A stretch of DNA of 64,000 nt from Ktedonospora formicarum. Lineage in GTDB: Bacteria > Chloroflexota > Ktedonobacteria > Ktedonobacterales > Ktedonobacteraceae. Position numbers and translations under genes: made by a program. The stretch covers positions 1-64,000 of the forward strand of contig NZ_BNJF01000005.1 in the NCBI RefSeq assembly GCF_016587355.1, written 5' to 3'. Under the pieces are notes generated by a model. The model made no database searches and was not told where the DNA came from. It worked only from the letters and a program-made list of their open reading frames with translations. Below, one piece after another: positions 52,823 through 62,137 of the stretch (position 1 is its first letter; the number at the start of each line of letters is the position of its first letter).

Positions 52823-55543
52823 GTGAGCAGTGACGCGCTATCTCTGCCACAAGTGATGCTACCGAAATTACATCTTCCACGCCTGCGCACTTCAATAGTG
52901 GAGCGAGAGGCATTATTGGCATGCCTGGATACCACGACTGAGCGTAAACTGACTCTGATCTCCGCGCCCGCTGGCTATGGCAAAACAACGATAGCAAGCG
53001 CATGGGCTGCTAGTCGTAACGCCAGGCAGGAGCACCCAGTAGTAGCATGGATGGCTCTAGATGAGGGTGATAACGATCCCGTTCGCTTCTGGCGTTACTT
53101 CATCCTGGCATGTCAGGTAATCTATCCTGGTGTAGGGCAAGCCGCGCTAGACCTCCTGCAATCGTCACACCAGACCCAACCTGACCGCCTGCCAGGCATC
53201 ATGTTAACAACGCTGCTCAATGACTTGCATGGCCATTCCAAGGTTGGCACCTTGATACTGGAAGATTACCACTTGATTGAGACGCCACAGCTCCACAATG
53301 ATTTGACGAGCATTCTCGATCTGCCCAACTCTGGTTTGCGACTGGTTCTCCTGACGCGTAGCGATCCACCCTTTCCTCTAGCTCGCCTGCGTGCCAGTGA
53401 TGAACTTTTTGAATTGCGCGTGCCTGACCTACGCTTTACGCTTGAGGAGACGAGTCTCTTCCTGGAGCGTACGCTAGCACACTCCTTGCCTTTGGAGGTA
53501 ATCCAAAAGCTAGCCGAACGCACAGAAGGCTGGCCTGTGGGCGTCCAGCTAGCCTCTCTGGCTCTGCGTGGACATGAACGGACACCTGAGCAGTTCCTCT
53601 CTACCTTCACTGGTAGTCATCGCCACATCCTCGAATATCTGGTACAGGAGACGTTGCGCAAACAGTCGGAATCGCTACAGACCTTCCTTCTACAGACGAG
53701 CCTGCTCGACCGCCTGACAGCCCCGCTATGCGATGCAGTCTCCGGTCGCGGCGATAGCGCGGGAGTACTCGACGACCTGGAGCGTGCCAATCTGTTCCTT
53801 CAACCACTTGATGACGAGCAGGTCTGGTACCGCTATCATGCCCTTTTCGTTGAAGCTATGCGCCACGAAGCTCATAAGCGACTTGGAGATGCGGAAGTAT
53901 ACTCCTGTTTGAGTCGAGCTAGTGCATGGTACGAGGGTGAAAATAGATTACCGGAGGCGATTGAGGTCGCTATGCAGGCCCAAGACTTCCCGCGCATGGC
54001 AGCTCTGATCGCACGTCTTGTCGAACCGATGGGGAACTACCTGGAACACCAAACACTCTGGCGCTGGTTCAAAGTGCTACCCATTGAGACTTTGCACACA
54101 CAGCCGGGGTTGGGTTTCCTCTATGCGACCGCATTACTCTTCACGCAGGATCGACACGCCCCAGCCACACGCATACGCATCGAGACACCTCTGAGCATCG
54201 CAGAGCACCATTGGCACGCCGAAGGCAATCTGGCACGCCTGGCTCAAATTCAATCTTTTCGTGCCCTCGTCGCTCTCTGGCAAGAGGACTACGCCGAATC
54301 CTTCCGCCTGGCACGTGAGTCCCTGCTCCATCTCCCAGCACATGAGGTCCAATGGCGTGGCATGAGCCTGCTAAATGTCAGCATGGAAGAACTATGGCTG
54401 GGGCGACTCGACGCTGCCTGGAACGCCTGTACAGAGGCTCGCCAGCTACTAGCCTCCTGCGAAGCAATATCGCCTATGCTCGCGGCCATTGCCGCCCAGG
54501 CTCAGATCAACCTCCTGCGCGGCAATCTCCATCAGGCGAACATGTTTTATCTGCAGATACTTCAGGAGGTTGAGAAAGAAAGCGCGGAGGAATACTGGCT
54601 TGATGACAAGGGAGAAGCGTTGCTTGGGCTGGCTCACCTCTCCTATGAATGGAATCTGCTTGATCAGGCTGAACATGAGGCACGTAAGGCCCTGACCCTG
54701 GGTGAGCAACGCAAGAAAGAAGGATTACAAGTGAGAGCCCTTCTCCTTCTGGCATGTGTAACCAGGCAGGAAGAATACATGCATGCTGCCTCAGCGCTCC
54801 TGGCGCGCGTGCGACGCCCACACCTGCGTCGCGAACTGCTGCTAGAGCAGGCCATTATAGCTCTCACGTGCGATGACCAGTCCACTGCACAACGCTGGTC
54901 TACGAGCCGAGCCAATGATGAACGGGCCCTCTCCTACATCCTGGACGAGCGCGAAGCGCTGACCCAGGCTCGCCTCTTGCTCGCGCAAAAGCAGACTTCT
55001 GAAGCACTGAGCCTGCTTAATACCAGTCTCCATCATGCCCGCGAGCAAGGACACACCCAAAGAGAATTGGAGGCTCTTATTCTCCTGGCTCTAGCACATA
55101 CGATGGGAACGCATCAGCAAGAAGTGGCTCAGCGACTCTTGATACAAGCACTTGAGAAGGCACAGCCAGAAAATTATCAGCGCCTCTTTCTCGACCAGGG
55201 CGAGCCGATGCGCATACTCTTAAGCGCGACCATACGCGACGTGCAACAGAGAGAGCATAACTATGATAGAGCAATGCATCCTCATATAGTAGCCTACGCT
55301 CGCGTGCTCATACAGGCCTTCCCTGAACCTGAAACAACGCCAACTAACGCTGCTCTACTCAGTCCTCAGGAGTTGCGCGTTCTGCGCCTACTTGCCGCCG
55401 GACGTTCCCGCCCGGATATTGCGAGCGAACTGGTCGTCTCTATCAACACAGTTAAGACCCAGGTCAGAAGCATCTACAGCAAACTCAATGTCTCCAGTCG
55501 CAAGGATGCCTACGATGCCGCCCAACGCCTGGGGCTATTGTAA
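52823..55543 (+). CDS. MalT-type LuxR regulator (STAND ATPase)
   Basis: 906 residues, GTG start behind AAGGAG. P-loop SAPAGYGKTTIASAW (48-62) in a signal-transduction ATPase domain with MALDEGDNDPVRFWRYF and VLLTRSDPPFPLARLRA, typical of MalT. A winged-helix and long helical repeat (SUPR/TPR-like) region follows, and a C-terminal LuxR helix-turn-helix: LSPQELRVLRLLAAGRSRPDI and SINTVKTQVRSIYSKLNV (about 845-906). It activates genes when an inducer and ATP bind. Targets unknown; it is divergent from the TetR-monooxygenase operon. Confidence 0.93.
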   Translation: MSSDALSLPQVMLPKLHLPRLRTSIVEREALLACLDTTTERKLTLISAPAGYGKTTIASAWAASRNARQEHPVVAWMALDEGDNDPVRFWRYFILACQVIYPGVGQAALDLLQSSHQTQPDRLPGIMLTTLLNDLHGHSKVGTLILEDYHLIETPQLHNDLTSILDLPNSGLRLVLLTRSDPPFPLARLRASDELFELRVPDLRFTLEETSLFLERTLAHSLPLEVIQKLAERTEGWPVGVQLASLALRGHERTPEQFLSTFTGSHRHILEYLVQETLRKQSESLQTFLLQTSLLDRLTAPLCDAVSGRGDSAGVLDDLERANLFLQPLDDEQVWYRYHALFVEAMRHEAHKRLGDAEVYSCLSRASAWYEGENRLPEAIEVAMQAQDFPRMAALIARLVEPMGNYLEHQTLWRWFKVLPIETLHTQPGLGFLYATALLFTQDRHAPATRIRIETPLSIAEHHWHAEGNLARLAQIQSFRALVALWQEDYAESFRLARESLLHLPAHEVQWRGMSLLNVSMEELWLGRLDAAWNACTEARQLLASCEAISPMLAAIAAQAQINLLRGNLHQANMFYLQILQEVEKESAEEYWLDDKGEALLGLAHLSYEWNLLDQAEHEARKALTLGEQRKKEGLQVRALLLLACVTRQEEYMHAASALLARVRRPHLRRELLLEQAIIALTCDDQSTAQRWSTSRANDERALSYILDEREALTQARLLLAQKQTSEALSLLNTSLHHAREQGHTQRELEALILLALAHTMGTHQQEVAQRLLIQALEKAQPENYQRLFLDQGEPMRILLSATIRDVQQREHNYDRAMHPHIVAYARVLIQAFPEPETTPTNAALLSPQELRVLRLLAAGRSRPDIASELVVSINTVKTQVRSIYSKLNVSSRKDAYDAAQRLGLL

Positions 55544-55809
55544 TTATCACAGCACTACACTATTCTCGCTGGCAATACCTGCTCTATTCTTTTTAAGAAG
55601 CCATCATGACTAAAGTTAAACTTTCAAGGGCAAATAGAGACTTTTGCGAGCTTTGCGCCCTCTCCTTCTCGCCCTCAACCATCACACGCTCCAATCTTGC
55701 GTTGGTGTTATACAGTAGAATAGCTATCCCGAAAGAGCTTGGCCGGCTTGGATAGCTCCGCATGCATGCACAGAACGATGGATATGCTCATATCAAAAGA
55801 GGGGAATCT

Positions 55810-56790
55810 ATGGTTTCTGTCATCAATGTCAAAGATCTTGCTATGATCTATAAGGCTCCTGTACGAGAGGCAGGATTACAAGCCGCACTATCCTCATTAT
55901 TCCGACGCACTTACCGCGAGATACGGGCTGTTCAGGATATCTCATTCGAACTTGAAGCGGGAGAAATAGCGGGTTTTATTGGCTCCAATGGGGCCGGAAA
56001 AACAACCACTTTAAAAATTCTCAGCGGTATCCTACATCCAACCAGTGGGTTGGTAAGTGTCCTTGGCTTTACTCCCTGGCACCGAGAGCCGCATTATTTA
56101 CAAAGCATCGCCTTGATTCGGGGGAGTCAGCCTATAGGTGGTCCAGGTGAGCTTACTGTACTCGATTCGCTCCACTTCCAACAACTCCTGTATGAAATAA
56201 CAGACACTGCCTTCCAGAAGAACCTAACTTTGCTTGTAGAAATGCTTCATCTGGAGCCATTGCTCAAACGACAGATCCGTGCGCTGAGCCTGGGAGAAAG
56301 GATGCGCTGTGGCCTGGCACTCTCACTTATCTACCAACCACGCATCCTCTTTTTGGATGAACCTACGCTTGGACTGGATGTAACAGCAGTGCAGATGATG
56401 CGCCGTTTCATCTCTACTTACAGTCATCAGACAGGCGCTACGATACTTCTGACAAGTCATTATATGGCTGATGTCGAAACGCTTTGCAAACGAATCGTGC
56501 TGATCGACCAGGGAACAGTGAAATATGATGGGGATCTGGAAGAACTCTCCACAACACTCTCATCCTATAAACTACTCAAAGTCGCGTTCGCGGATGAAAT
56601 AATGCCTCTGTGGAGCATGTATGGTGAAGTTATTGAAGAAGAGCCAAATAAAGTCGCGCTACGCGTCAAGCGTTCACAGGTAGCAGAGGTCACCACGCGC
56701 CTGCTGACAGAGTTAACAGTAATTGACCTGGCAATAGAAAATCCACCATTGGAGCGCGTCATCGATCAGGTCTATACGGAGGAAATGTAG
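55810..56790 (+). CDS. ABC-2-type transporter ATPase
   Basis: 326 residues from ATG 55810 (AAGAGGGGAA upstream; a frame from 55762 is open but lacks a signal). Walker A FIGSNGAGKTTTLK, a Q-loop region RGSQPIGG, signature LSLGERMRCGLALSL, Walker B ILFLDEPTLGLD and H-loop LLTSHYMAD, with a C-terminal extension. Together with the next two genes it forms an exporter of the type paired with DUF990-like permeases. The stop overlaps the GTG of the next gene. Confidence 0.92.
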   Translation: MVSVINVKDLAMIYKAPVREAGLQAALSSLFRRTYREIRAVQDISFELEAGEIAGFIGSNGAGKTTTLKILSGILHPTSGLVSVLGFTPWHREPHYLQSIALIRGSQPIGGPGELTVLDSLHFQQLLYEITDTAFQKNLTLLVEMLHLEPLLKRQIRALSLGERMRCGLALSLIYQPRILFLDEPTLGLDVTAVQMMRRFISTYSHQTGATILLTSHYMADVETLCKRIVLIDQGTVKYDGDLEELSTTLSSYKLLKVAFADEIMPLWSMYGEVIEEEPNKVALRVKRSQVAEVTTRLLTELTVIDLAIENPPLERVIDQVYTEEM

Positions 56791-57560
56791 TGAGACGCAT
56801 CTTACGCTTGCTCTTGATCTCAACACAGCGCGAGATCCTCCAGTGGTTGGCATGGCGCCCTTTCCTGCTCACAATGCTGCTGAATCAAGCTGTAGGGCCA
56901 CTAATTGGCCTCGCGGTCTGGTCAGTCGCGCTTCCCGGTAATACTCGGATTGGGATATACTATGTCGCGCTCCTGGCAGTTCAGTTGATGACGGTCTCCT
57001 ATGAGAATCACACGGTCTCCAATACAATCTATGATGGAACCTTCAGTCAGGCGTTGCTTAAACCACAGCCAGTTATGCTGGGACCACTCGGCACAAATAT
57101 TGCGCTTCGCCTCTGGCACTTCTTGTTTGGCCTGCCACTGCTCCTTCTTGTGAGCATAGTCGAAAAGATATCATGGGATGTGCGCCTGATCCTACTGGCA
57201 CTACCTGCTCTGCTGTTCGCGGCGATCTTACGCTTTCTCATCACGTATGTCCTGGCACTCTCCGCTTTTTGGACTGAACAAGCGCATGGCATTGTGGGTC
57301 TGAACGAAACATTGATCTTTCTGCTAGGTGGTGCCTCGGCTCCCATTATTTTTCTTCCGCCCAGCTTTCGCGCTATTGGAGAGGCTTTACCATTTCGCGC
57401 GCTACTTGGGTTTCCGGCAGAAATTATGAGTGCTAGCCTGGATACCAACCAGATCCTCAGAGGATATGGATGGCAGATGCTTTGGTTGATTATGTTCTGG
57501 CTTTTAGTGACCGTTATCTGGCGAGCTGGCATACGTCGTTATACGGCAATCGGGGGATAA
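56790..57560 (+). CDS. ABC-2-type permease, first subunit
   Basis: 256 residues, GTG start overlapping the upstream stop (TAGTG). Five to six predicted helices. VSYENHTVSNTIYDGTFSQALLKPQP is the conserved cytoplasmic loop of the DUF990-like ABC-2 permease family. It partners with the following gene. Confidence 0.85.
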   Translation: MRRILRLLLISTQREILQWLAWRPFLLTMLLNQAVGPLIGLAVWSVALPGNTRIGIYYVALLAVQLMTVSYENHTVSNTIYDGTFSQALLKPQPVMLGPLGTNIALRLWHFLFGLPLLLLVSIVEKISWDVRLILLALPALLFAAILRFLITYVLALSAFWTEQAHGIVGLNETLIFLLGGASAPIIFLPPSFRAIGEALPFRALLGFPAEIMSASLDTNQILRGYGWQMLWLIMFWLLVTVIWRAGIRRYTAIGG

Positions 57561-57562
57561 AC

Positions 57563-58345
57563 ATGAAACTTCTGAGACTGCTTGCCGCCAGTTTTTCGCT
57601 TTCCTTACGTCGGGAAATCACATTCCGGGCTAATCTGGTCTTTCAACTTGTATTGACTGCTCTCAATGTCGCTTCTGGTTTCGTGGTCCTGGGCGCGGTC
57701 TATACACAAACACAGACCCTGGCTGGCTGGAGTTTGAGCGAATCCATTGTCTTACTTGGAACTTTTCAAATTGTAAGCGGCATATTCGCGACCTACGTTG
57801 AGCCAAATCTTCGTTGGTTCGCGGGTCAGGTAAGGGATGGTAAGCTAGATACCATATTGGTACAGCCAGCGCCGAGCCTTTTTCTGGTAAGTTTGGGAAG
57901 GTGTGAACCGCTCTCGCTCTCCCAGGCGGCAATGGGCCTTCTCACAATTAGTTTAGGTTTATCCAATGGAAGCTCGCATCTTTCCTGGTGGGGAATAGTT
58001 AGCTGGTTGCTTCTAGTAGGGGTAGGTCTGGTCATCGCCTGGGCTTCACGAGTCCTGATGGCTAGCGTCTCTCTCTGGGTACCATCTATTGAACTGGATG
58101 TGTTGTACTCAGCTCTCTGGCAATTTGGGCGCTACCCAGTTGAAATCTACGGTCAGCCGCTACGTTTTCTCTTCACCTATATTTTGCCCTTTGCCTTTCT
58201 CTCTACCTTTCCAGCACGGGCGCTCTTTGGTCATAGCGATCCACAAGCGCTTCTTCTTGGGATAGCAATAGCTGGTATGGCTGTCATTCTAGTCCAGATA
58301 ATTTGGAAAGCTGGCTTGCGGCGCTATACAAGCGCGACAAGCTAG
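57563..58345 (+). CDS. ABC-2-type permease, second subunit (DUF990-like)
   Basis: 260 residues with about six helices. FAGQVRDGKLDTILVQPAPSLFLV is the family loop (IRxGxLDxxLxxPxxxL). It begins 2 bp after the partner's stop with GGGGGAT upstream. Last gene of the operon, before a hairpin. Substrate unknown. Confidence 0.88.
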   Translation: MKLLRLLAASFSLSLRREITFRANLVFQLVLTALNVASGFVVLGAVYTQTQTLAGWSLSESIVLLGTFQIVSGIFATYVEPNLRWFAGQVRDGKLDTILVQPAPSLFLVSLGRCEPLSLSQAAMGLLTISLGLSNGSSHLSWWGIVSWLLLVGVGLVIAWASRVLMASVSLWVPSIELDVLYSALWQFGRYPVEIYGQPLRFLFTYILPFAFLSTFPARALFGHSDPQALLLGIAIAGMAVILVQIIWKAGLRRYTSATS

Positions 58346-58367
58346 AAACTCCATCGCCCTCTATTCG

Positions 58368-58407
58368 AGAGATGCTTTTCATTTAGCAAACAATGAGAAG
58401 CATCTCT
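58368..58407 (+). terminator. Terminator of the ABC-2 operon
   Basis: AGAGATGCTT (58368-58377) pairs with 58398-58407; inner TCA/TGA pairs extend it. TTCATCT follows. Confidence 0.7.
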
Positions 58408-58625
58408 TCATCTAGCTTCACAACTGTAATCAGCAGACCAAATCCCCCATATGTAGCAGCGCATTCGCCTACTCCGCGCACTCCACTCCATCCACCCGCT
58501 CCCGCCGCCAAATTTCACCCACTTTATCACCCTTTCCGGGTGATAGCGGTTCGCGACTTCGACCGTAGAAATGATAGCGCGGAAACACCGCGAGATTTAT
58601 AGATACACTTAAAGGAGTTACAACC

Positions 58626-59006
58626 GTGTTTCGTCAGACCATCATCCTCATCTTATGCAGTCTCGTTCTTCTGAGCATGGTCGCCTGTAGCAGCAATGGT
58701 GCAGCCAGTGACGCCCCCAATACAGTACATATGAGCGACACTCAATTTGCCCTTCCATCTATTACCATCAAGAAAGGCGAGAGTATCAATCTCACCTCCG
58801 ATACCTTTACACCTCATACTATCGCCAATGGTACCTGGGACGGCGAGACCGCCAAACCCGCAACCGAACCAGGCGCACCCAGGGTTGAGAACATACAAAT
58901 TGGTGGCAATAGTTCGACCTCCATCGGACCTTTCAACACAGCAGGGACCTTCAAACTCTACTGCACAATTCATAGTGGCATGAAATTGGAGGTCATTGTC
59001 AAATGA
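58626..59006 (+). CDS. Cupredoxin-like lipoprotein
   Basis: 126 residues, GTG start behind AAAGGAG. Signal peptide with lipobox LLSMVACSS, so membrane-anchored. The mature part is a single cupredoxin domain: ITIKKGESINLTSD, FTPHTIANGTW (His ligand) and GTFKLYCTIHSGMKLEVIV (Cys, His, Met ligands, type-1 Cys-x-x-His-x-x-Met). It may carry electrons or bind copper. It overlaps the next gene (ATGA). Confidence 0.88.
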   Translation: MFRQTIILILCSLVLLSMVACSSNGAASDAPNTVHMSDTQFALPSITIKKGESINLTSDTFTPHTIANGTWDGETAKPATEPGAPRVENIQIGGNSSTSIGPFNTAGTFKLYCTIHSGMKLEVIVK

Positions 59007-59467
59007 TAGAACAAAGCAAACTTGATACAACCCAACAAGCCCGGCCAGCCAAACGCCCAGCCGGGCCCATCACACGCACCTTGCGGGTCCTCTACATTAT
59101 CGCGGCCTGGCTCTTCGCGCTGGGTGTACTCATCCAGACCTACCTGGCAGGCATGGGTATCTTCGTTAATGCAAGCTGGTTAAAGGAGCACTCCGGACTG
59201 GGATGGTCGCTGGCTGAGCTATCAATCTTGTCACTGATTTTGCTCTTTCCATGTCGCTTTCCACGCAAGATTATCCTGTTACACCTTCTGCTGATTCTGG
59301 ACATAATCTTTCAGGTGGGGCTCGTCTCATTCTTTCACGGCTTCAATCTTCCTCTCCTTACAGCGCTGCATCCTATGAATGCAGTTCTGCTCTTCGTCAT
59401 CGCGACGCTTCTGGCCTATAACACGCTGATCTGGACACGCTCAACACGACGAAAGGCGGGTGCTTAA
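59003..59467 (+). CDS. DUF6220-type four-helix membrane protein
   Basis: 154 residues. Basic N-terminus, then four predicted transmembrane helices with YLAGMGIFV, EHSGLGWSLAE and LLTALHPMNAVLLFVIA; the conserved His residues in EHSG and LHPMN could bind metal or haem. It is co-translated with the cupredoxin, so the two may form a small redox or copper unit. Family naming is from memory of the pattern. Confidence 0.7.
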   Translation: MIEQSKLDTTQQARPAKRPAGPITRTLRVLYIIAAWLFALGVLIQTYLAGMGIFVNASWLKEHSGLGWSLAELSILSLILLFPCRFPRKIILLHLLLILDIIFQVGLVSFFHGFNLPLLTALHPMNAVLLFVIATLLAYNTLIWTRSTRRKAGA

Positions 59468-59470
59468 GGC

Positions 59471-59830
59471 ATGTGGCAAACCATTTGTATTAGCCTCCCT
59501 TCCCTCACGCGTGAACAACAGTGCGTTCTGGATCAACAATTGCGTCTCGCCATGCATAATTATGATCTGGAAACCGATACTATCGATGTCGGTCTCTTTT
59601 TCCTGCGCTATATGCGACCAGACGAGGCAGTGCTCATTCTGGAGGAGCGTCGAGCACTGGTCCAGCGTAATCTGGAGCGAGTGCTCGATGAGTATGGCAT
59701 ACGGAAAGAAGATGCTTACGCAGGAGCAGTCCGCCAGATTATCCGTGAGCACATCCGCCTTATACTACAGGCCGAACTGGAATGGATCGCGTCTACGATG
59801 AGGCACTTACACGAGTTAAGCGCCGCCTGA
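59471..59830 (+). CDS. PadR C-terminal-like helical protein lacking the DNA-binding part
   Basis: 119 residues. TIDVGLFFLRYMRPDEAVLIL then EERRALVQRNLERVLDEYG resembles the C-terminal helical domain of PadR/virulence-activator regulators, ending with IREHIRLILQAELEWIASTMRHL. The usual N-terminal winged helix is absent and nothing upstream encodes it. It lies 3 bp after the membrane-protein gene. It may be a truncated regulator or a free-standing dimerisation protein. Confidence 0.6.
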   Translation: MWQTICISLPSLTREQQCVLDQQLRLAMHNYDLETDTIDVGLFFLRYMRPDEAVLILEERRALVQRNLERVLDEYGIRKEDAYAGAVRQIIREHIRLILQAELEWIASTMRHLHELSAA

Positions 59831-59838
59831 TCACACCT

Positions 59839-59868
59839 CTGGCGAGGGGTCAGTGTACCCCTCGCCAG
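59839..59868. terminator. Perfect 12-bp hairpin between convergent genes
   Basis: CTGGCGAGGGGT (59839-59850) pairs with 59857-59868, loop CAGTGT. It serves the plus-strand operon and the minus-strand oxidoreductase. Confidence 0.8.
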
Positions 59869-59872
59869 AAAT

Positions 59873-60856
59873 CTATGATACGTGTAGGATAAGCTTGCCC
59901 GTTGAGTCGCGAGACTCCAGACGGCGGTGAGCCTCACTCACCTGTTCCAATGGAAGAATATCGGCAATGTCGATTCTTACACGCGAGCTTTTTACCAGTT
60001 CAAGTGACTGGCGAAAGGTCGCGGAAAGCAATTCGGGCGCTGATTGAGAGAGATTCCCAATGCTATAGCCCATAATGGATTTGCTTTCTGCCAGAAACGC
60101 TCCTGGCTCACGTGGAATGCCCAGAGGATTATCCAGATCACCACTGGCACTACCAAAGATGACTAAGCGCCCAAAAGGGGCCAATAGCTTGAGGCTCTGG
60201 CTACGTACGGGCTCACCTGTCGATTCGAGCACAACATCCACGCCACGCCCGCCCGTCAACTCGCGTACAGCACTTTCGTAGCCATCACGGATCAGCACGT
60301 GATCATATCCGAAGGCTCGCGCATACTCGATCTTTCGCTCGCTTCCCACAGTGCCAATTACCTGGCTCGCGCCCAGTTCGCGCGCTATCTGTCCTGCAAT
60401 AGTCCCAACCCCGCCAGCCGCCGCATGGATCAGCACACTCTCCCCCTTACGAATTCGCGCTAGATTCACCAGCATGTCATATGCTGTTGGCACTATGGTT
60501 GGGAACCCCGCAGCCGTCGCAAGCTCGACCCCATCAAACGGGATCGTTAAGGCCGCCGGAGCCAGAACCAATTCAGCATATCCGCCCATGCCCGTAAATG
60601 CTGCGACCATTTGCCCTACATACAATCCCTCCACACCATCGCCCAGAGCATGAACATAGCCTGCGACCTCCAGGCCTGGTACAATTGGCAGTGAGACCTG
60701 ATGATGTCCGCCGCGCCGCAACATTGTCTCAGCATAGTTAACACCTGCGTAGGCTACACGAATAACGACCTGACCCGCACCCGGCTGCGGCTCTGCGAAC
60801 TCCTGTACTTTTAAGACTTCAGGCTCTCCAAATGCAGGAATAATTACCGCTTTCAT
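59873..60856 (-). CDS. Quinone oxidoreductase-like (zinc-independent MDR)
   Basis: 327 residues. GroES-like N-terminal part with YAGVNYAETMLRRG (no Zn ligands), a nucleotide-binding part with LIHAAAGGVGTIAGQIARELGA (NADPH AAxGGVG motif) and the family closing IADILPLEQVSEAHRRLESR. It reduces quinones or enones with NADPH. Divergent from the HxlR gene, which probably controls it. Confidence 0.92.
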   Translation of the reverse strand: MKAVIIPAFGEPEVLKVQEFAEPQPGAGQVVIRVAYAGVNYAETMLRRGGHHQVSLPIVPGLEVAGYVHALGDGVEGLYVGQMVAAFTGMGGYAELVLAPAALTIPFDGVELATAAGFPTIVPTAYDMLVNLARIRKGESVLIHAAAGGVGTIAGQIARELGASQVIGTVGSERKIEYARAFGYDHVLIRDGYESAVRELTGGRGVDVVLESTGEPVRSQSLKLLAPFGRLVIFGSASGDLDNPLGIPREPGAFLAESKSIMGYSIGNLSQSAPELLSATFRQSLELVKSSRVRIDIADILPLEQVSEAHRRLESRDSTGKLILHVS

Positions 60857-61008
60857 CGCTTATACTCCATCTATATAATTTTGGCTAACAGCATCACAAA
60901 CATCAATCGAGGCATAGTCTCGATGCCTTTGATTATAGATGGCGGAGTCATAAGCCCGTAAGGAGGCACTGAAAAGTGGCAAGGATACTTCTGAGTAACC
61001 TGCTCATA

Positions 61009-61038
61009 TTGGTAGCCCTAGCGCTTTTATGGTATAGT
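61009..61038 (+). promoter_or_regulatory. Promoter giving an apparently leaderless HxlR mRNA
   Basis: TTGGTA (61009-61014), 18 bp, TATAGT (61033-61038). Transcription should start about 7 bp further on, at or next to the ATG at 61045; no ribosome-binding site is present in TTAAAGC. Confidence 0.55.
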
Positions 61039-61044
61039 TAAAGC

Positions 61045-61485
61045 ATGGAAAGAAGAAAGCGCGTAATAGAACCGCTCGATGTCAATTGCCGTACACGGCG
61101 TGGGCTAGAGCTACTCAGCGACAAATGGACTCTGCTTGTGCTCATCTCCGTACGCGAGGAAGCGTTGCAGTTTAGTCAAATACTCGCGCATCTCGAAGGT
61201 ATCTCCAAGAAGATGCTCACTCAGACCTTGCGCGGACTTGAGCGCAACGGGCTGGTCAACCGAGTTGTTTATCCGGTTATTCCCCCTATGGTCGAATACT
61301 CCCTCACGCCTCTTGGTCAGACCCTCATCGAGCCACTCTGGGCTCTACGTGACTGGTCCGAGCAACACATTGACGAGGTTGAACGCGCCAGGGATGCATA
61401 TGATCAGCGAGATCATACCCACCTTCAAGACCAGATTGCCCTCCTGGTCCAACAGCGCGTCGAAGAAGCTTCTGCCCATGACTGA
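61045..61485 (+). CDS. HxlR-family regulator
   Basis: 146 residues. Winged helix of the HxlR type: GLELLSDKWTLLVLISVRE, FSQILAHLEGISKKMLTQTLRGLERNGLVNR and VEYSLTPLGQTL. Dimeric sensor of quinones, aldehydes or redox stress in known relatives (YodB, QorR, HypR). The divergent quinone-oxidoreductase neighbour fits that role. Only Cys10 (DVNCRTRRG) near the N-terminus could act as a QorR/YodB-like sensing thiol. Confidence 0.9.
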   Translation: MERRKRVIEPLDVNCRTRRGLELLSDKWTLLVLISVREEALQFSQILAHLEGISKKMLTQTLRGLERNGLVNRVVYPVIPPMVEYSLTPLGQTLIEPLWALRDWSEQHIDEVERARDAYDQRDHTHLQDQIALLVQQRVEEASAHD

Positions 61486-61564
61486 ACCAGGACCATCTCA
61501 AGCTAGCAAAACTCGTCTTACCAAGTCACATATATCGTAGCCTCCCCGACATCAAGACGCGAGT

Positions 61565-61603
61565 GCTCACCATGTGCTCCTGAAACAGCAGCACATGGTG
61601 AGC
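61565..61603. terminator. Perfect 14-bp hairpin between convergent genes
   Basis: GCTCACCATGTGCT (61565-61578) pairs with 61590-61603. Lies between HxlR (plus) and the VOC gene (minus). Confidence 0.8.
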
Positions 61604-61641
61604 ATAAGGTTTAAGAAATCATCAGTTCACACAGGGTATGT

Positions 61642-62025
61642 TTAGTTGGAGGTGAGAAGGCTACCTATCCACCAGACATTACCAAACGTATCTTTCACGC
61701 CTGCATTCCGCTCATGGTAGGTCTTATTCTCAGGTGCTATAAGGGAGATCGCGCCTGCCTCAAGAGCACGCCTGTAGGTTGCGTCCACATCCTCAACGTA
61801 GACATACACAGAGGAGCGTGTGGCGCTCTCAGATGGCTCGCCCGTTTCAAGCACAATAATCGAATCGCCAACCTGTACTTCGATGTGATTTCCGCCCTTG
61901 CTCGTCGGAGAGCGCTCTAATTCCTGCGCGCCAAAAACCTGAACTACAAAGTTTAATAACTCAGGTCGCCCATAAAGGTAGGGGCGCACAGTTCCCCCAC
62001 CTTGTCGCACATGTGACATATTCAT
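61642..62025 (-). CDS. VOC/glyoxalase-fold protein (PhnB-like)
   Basis: 127 residues. VRPYLYGRPELLNFVVQVFGA, HIEVQVGDSIIVLETGEP, SVYVYVEDVDATYRRALEAGA and VKDTFGNVWWIG are the beta-alpha-beta-beta-beta halves of a VOC domain, close to PhnB/DUF1428-like proteins. Metal-binding positions are only partly kept (His in NHIEV, Asp in KDTFGN). Function unknown; possibly resistance or detoxification. Confidence 0.85.
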   Translation of the reverse strand: MNMSHVRQGGGTVRPYLYGRPELLNFVVQVFGAQELERSPTSKGGNHIEVQVGDSIIVLETGEPSESATRSSVYVYVEDVDATYRRALEAGAISLIAPENKTYHERNAGVKDTFGNVWWIGSLLTSN

Positions 62026-62137
62026 ATGCTTGCTTCTCCATCCTTACATGATGCATTTTCGAGCGCGTGAAAGTGTGCGCGTTCGCGGTTAAAGTGTAGT
62101 AGATAGAGAAGGCTCGCGTCTTGTAAAAAATGAAACC

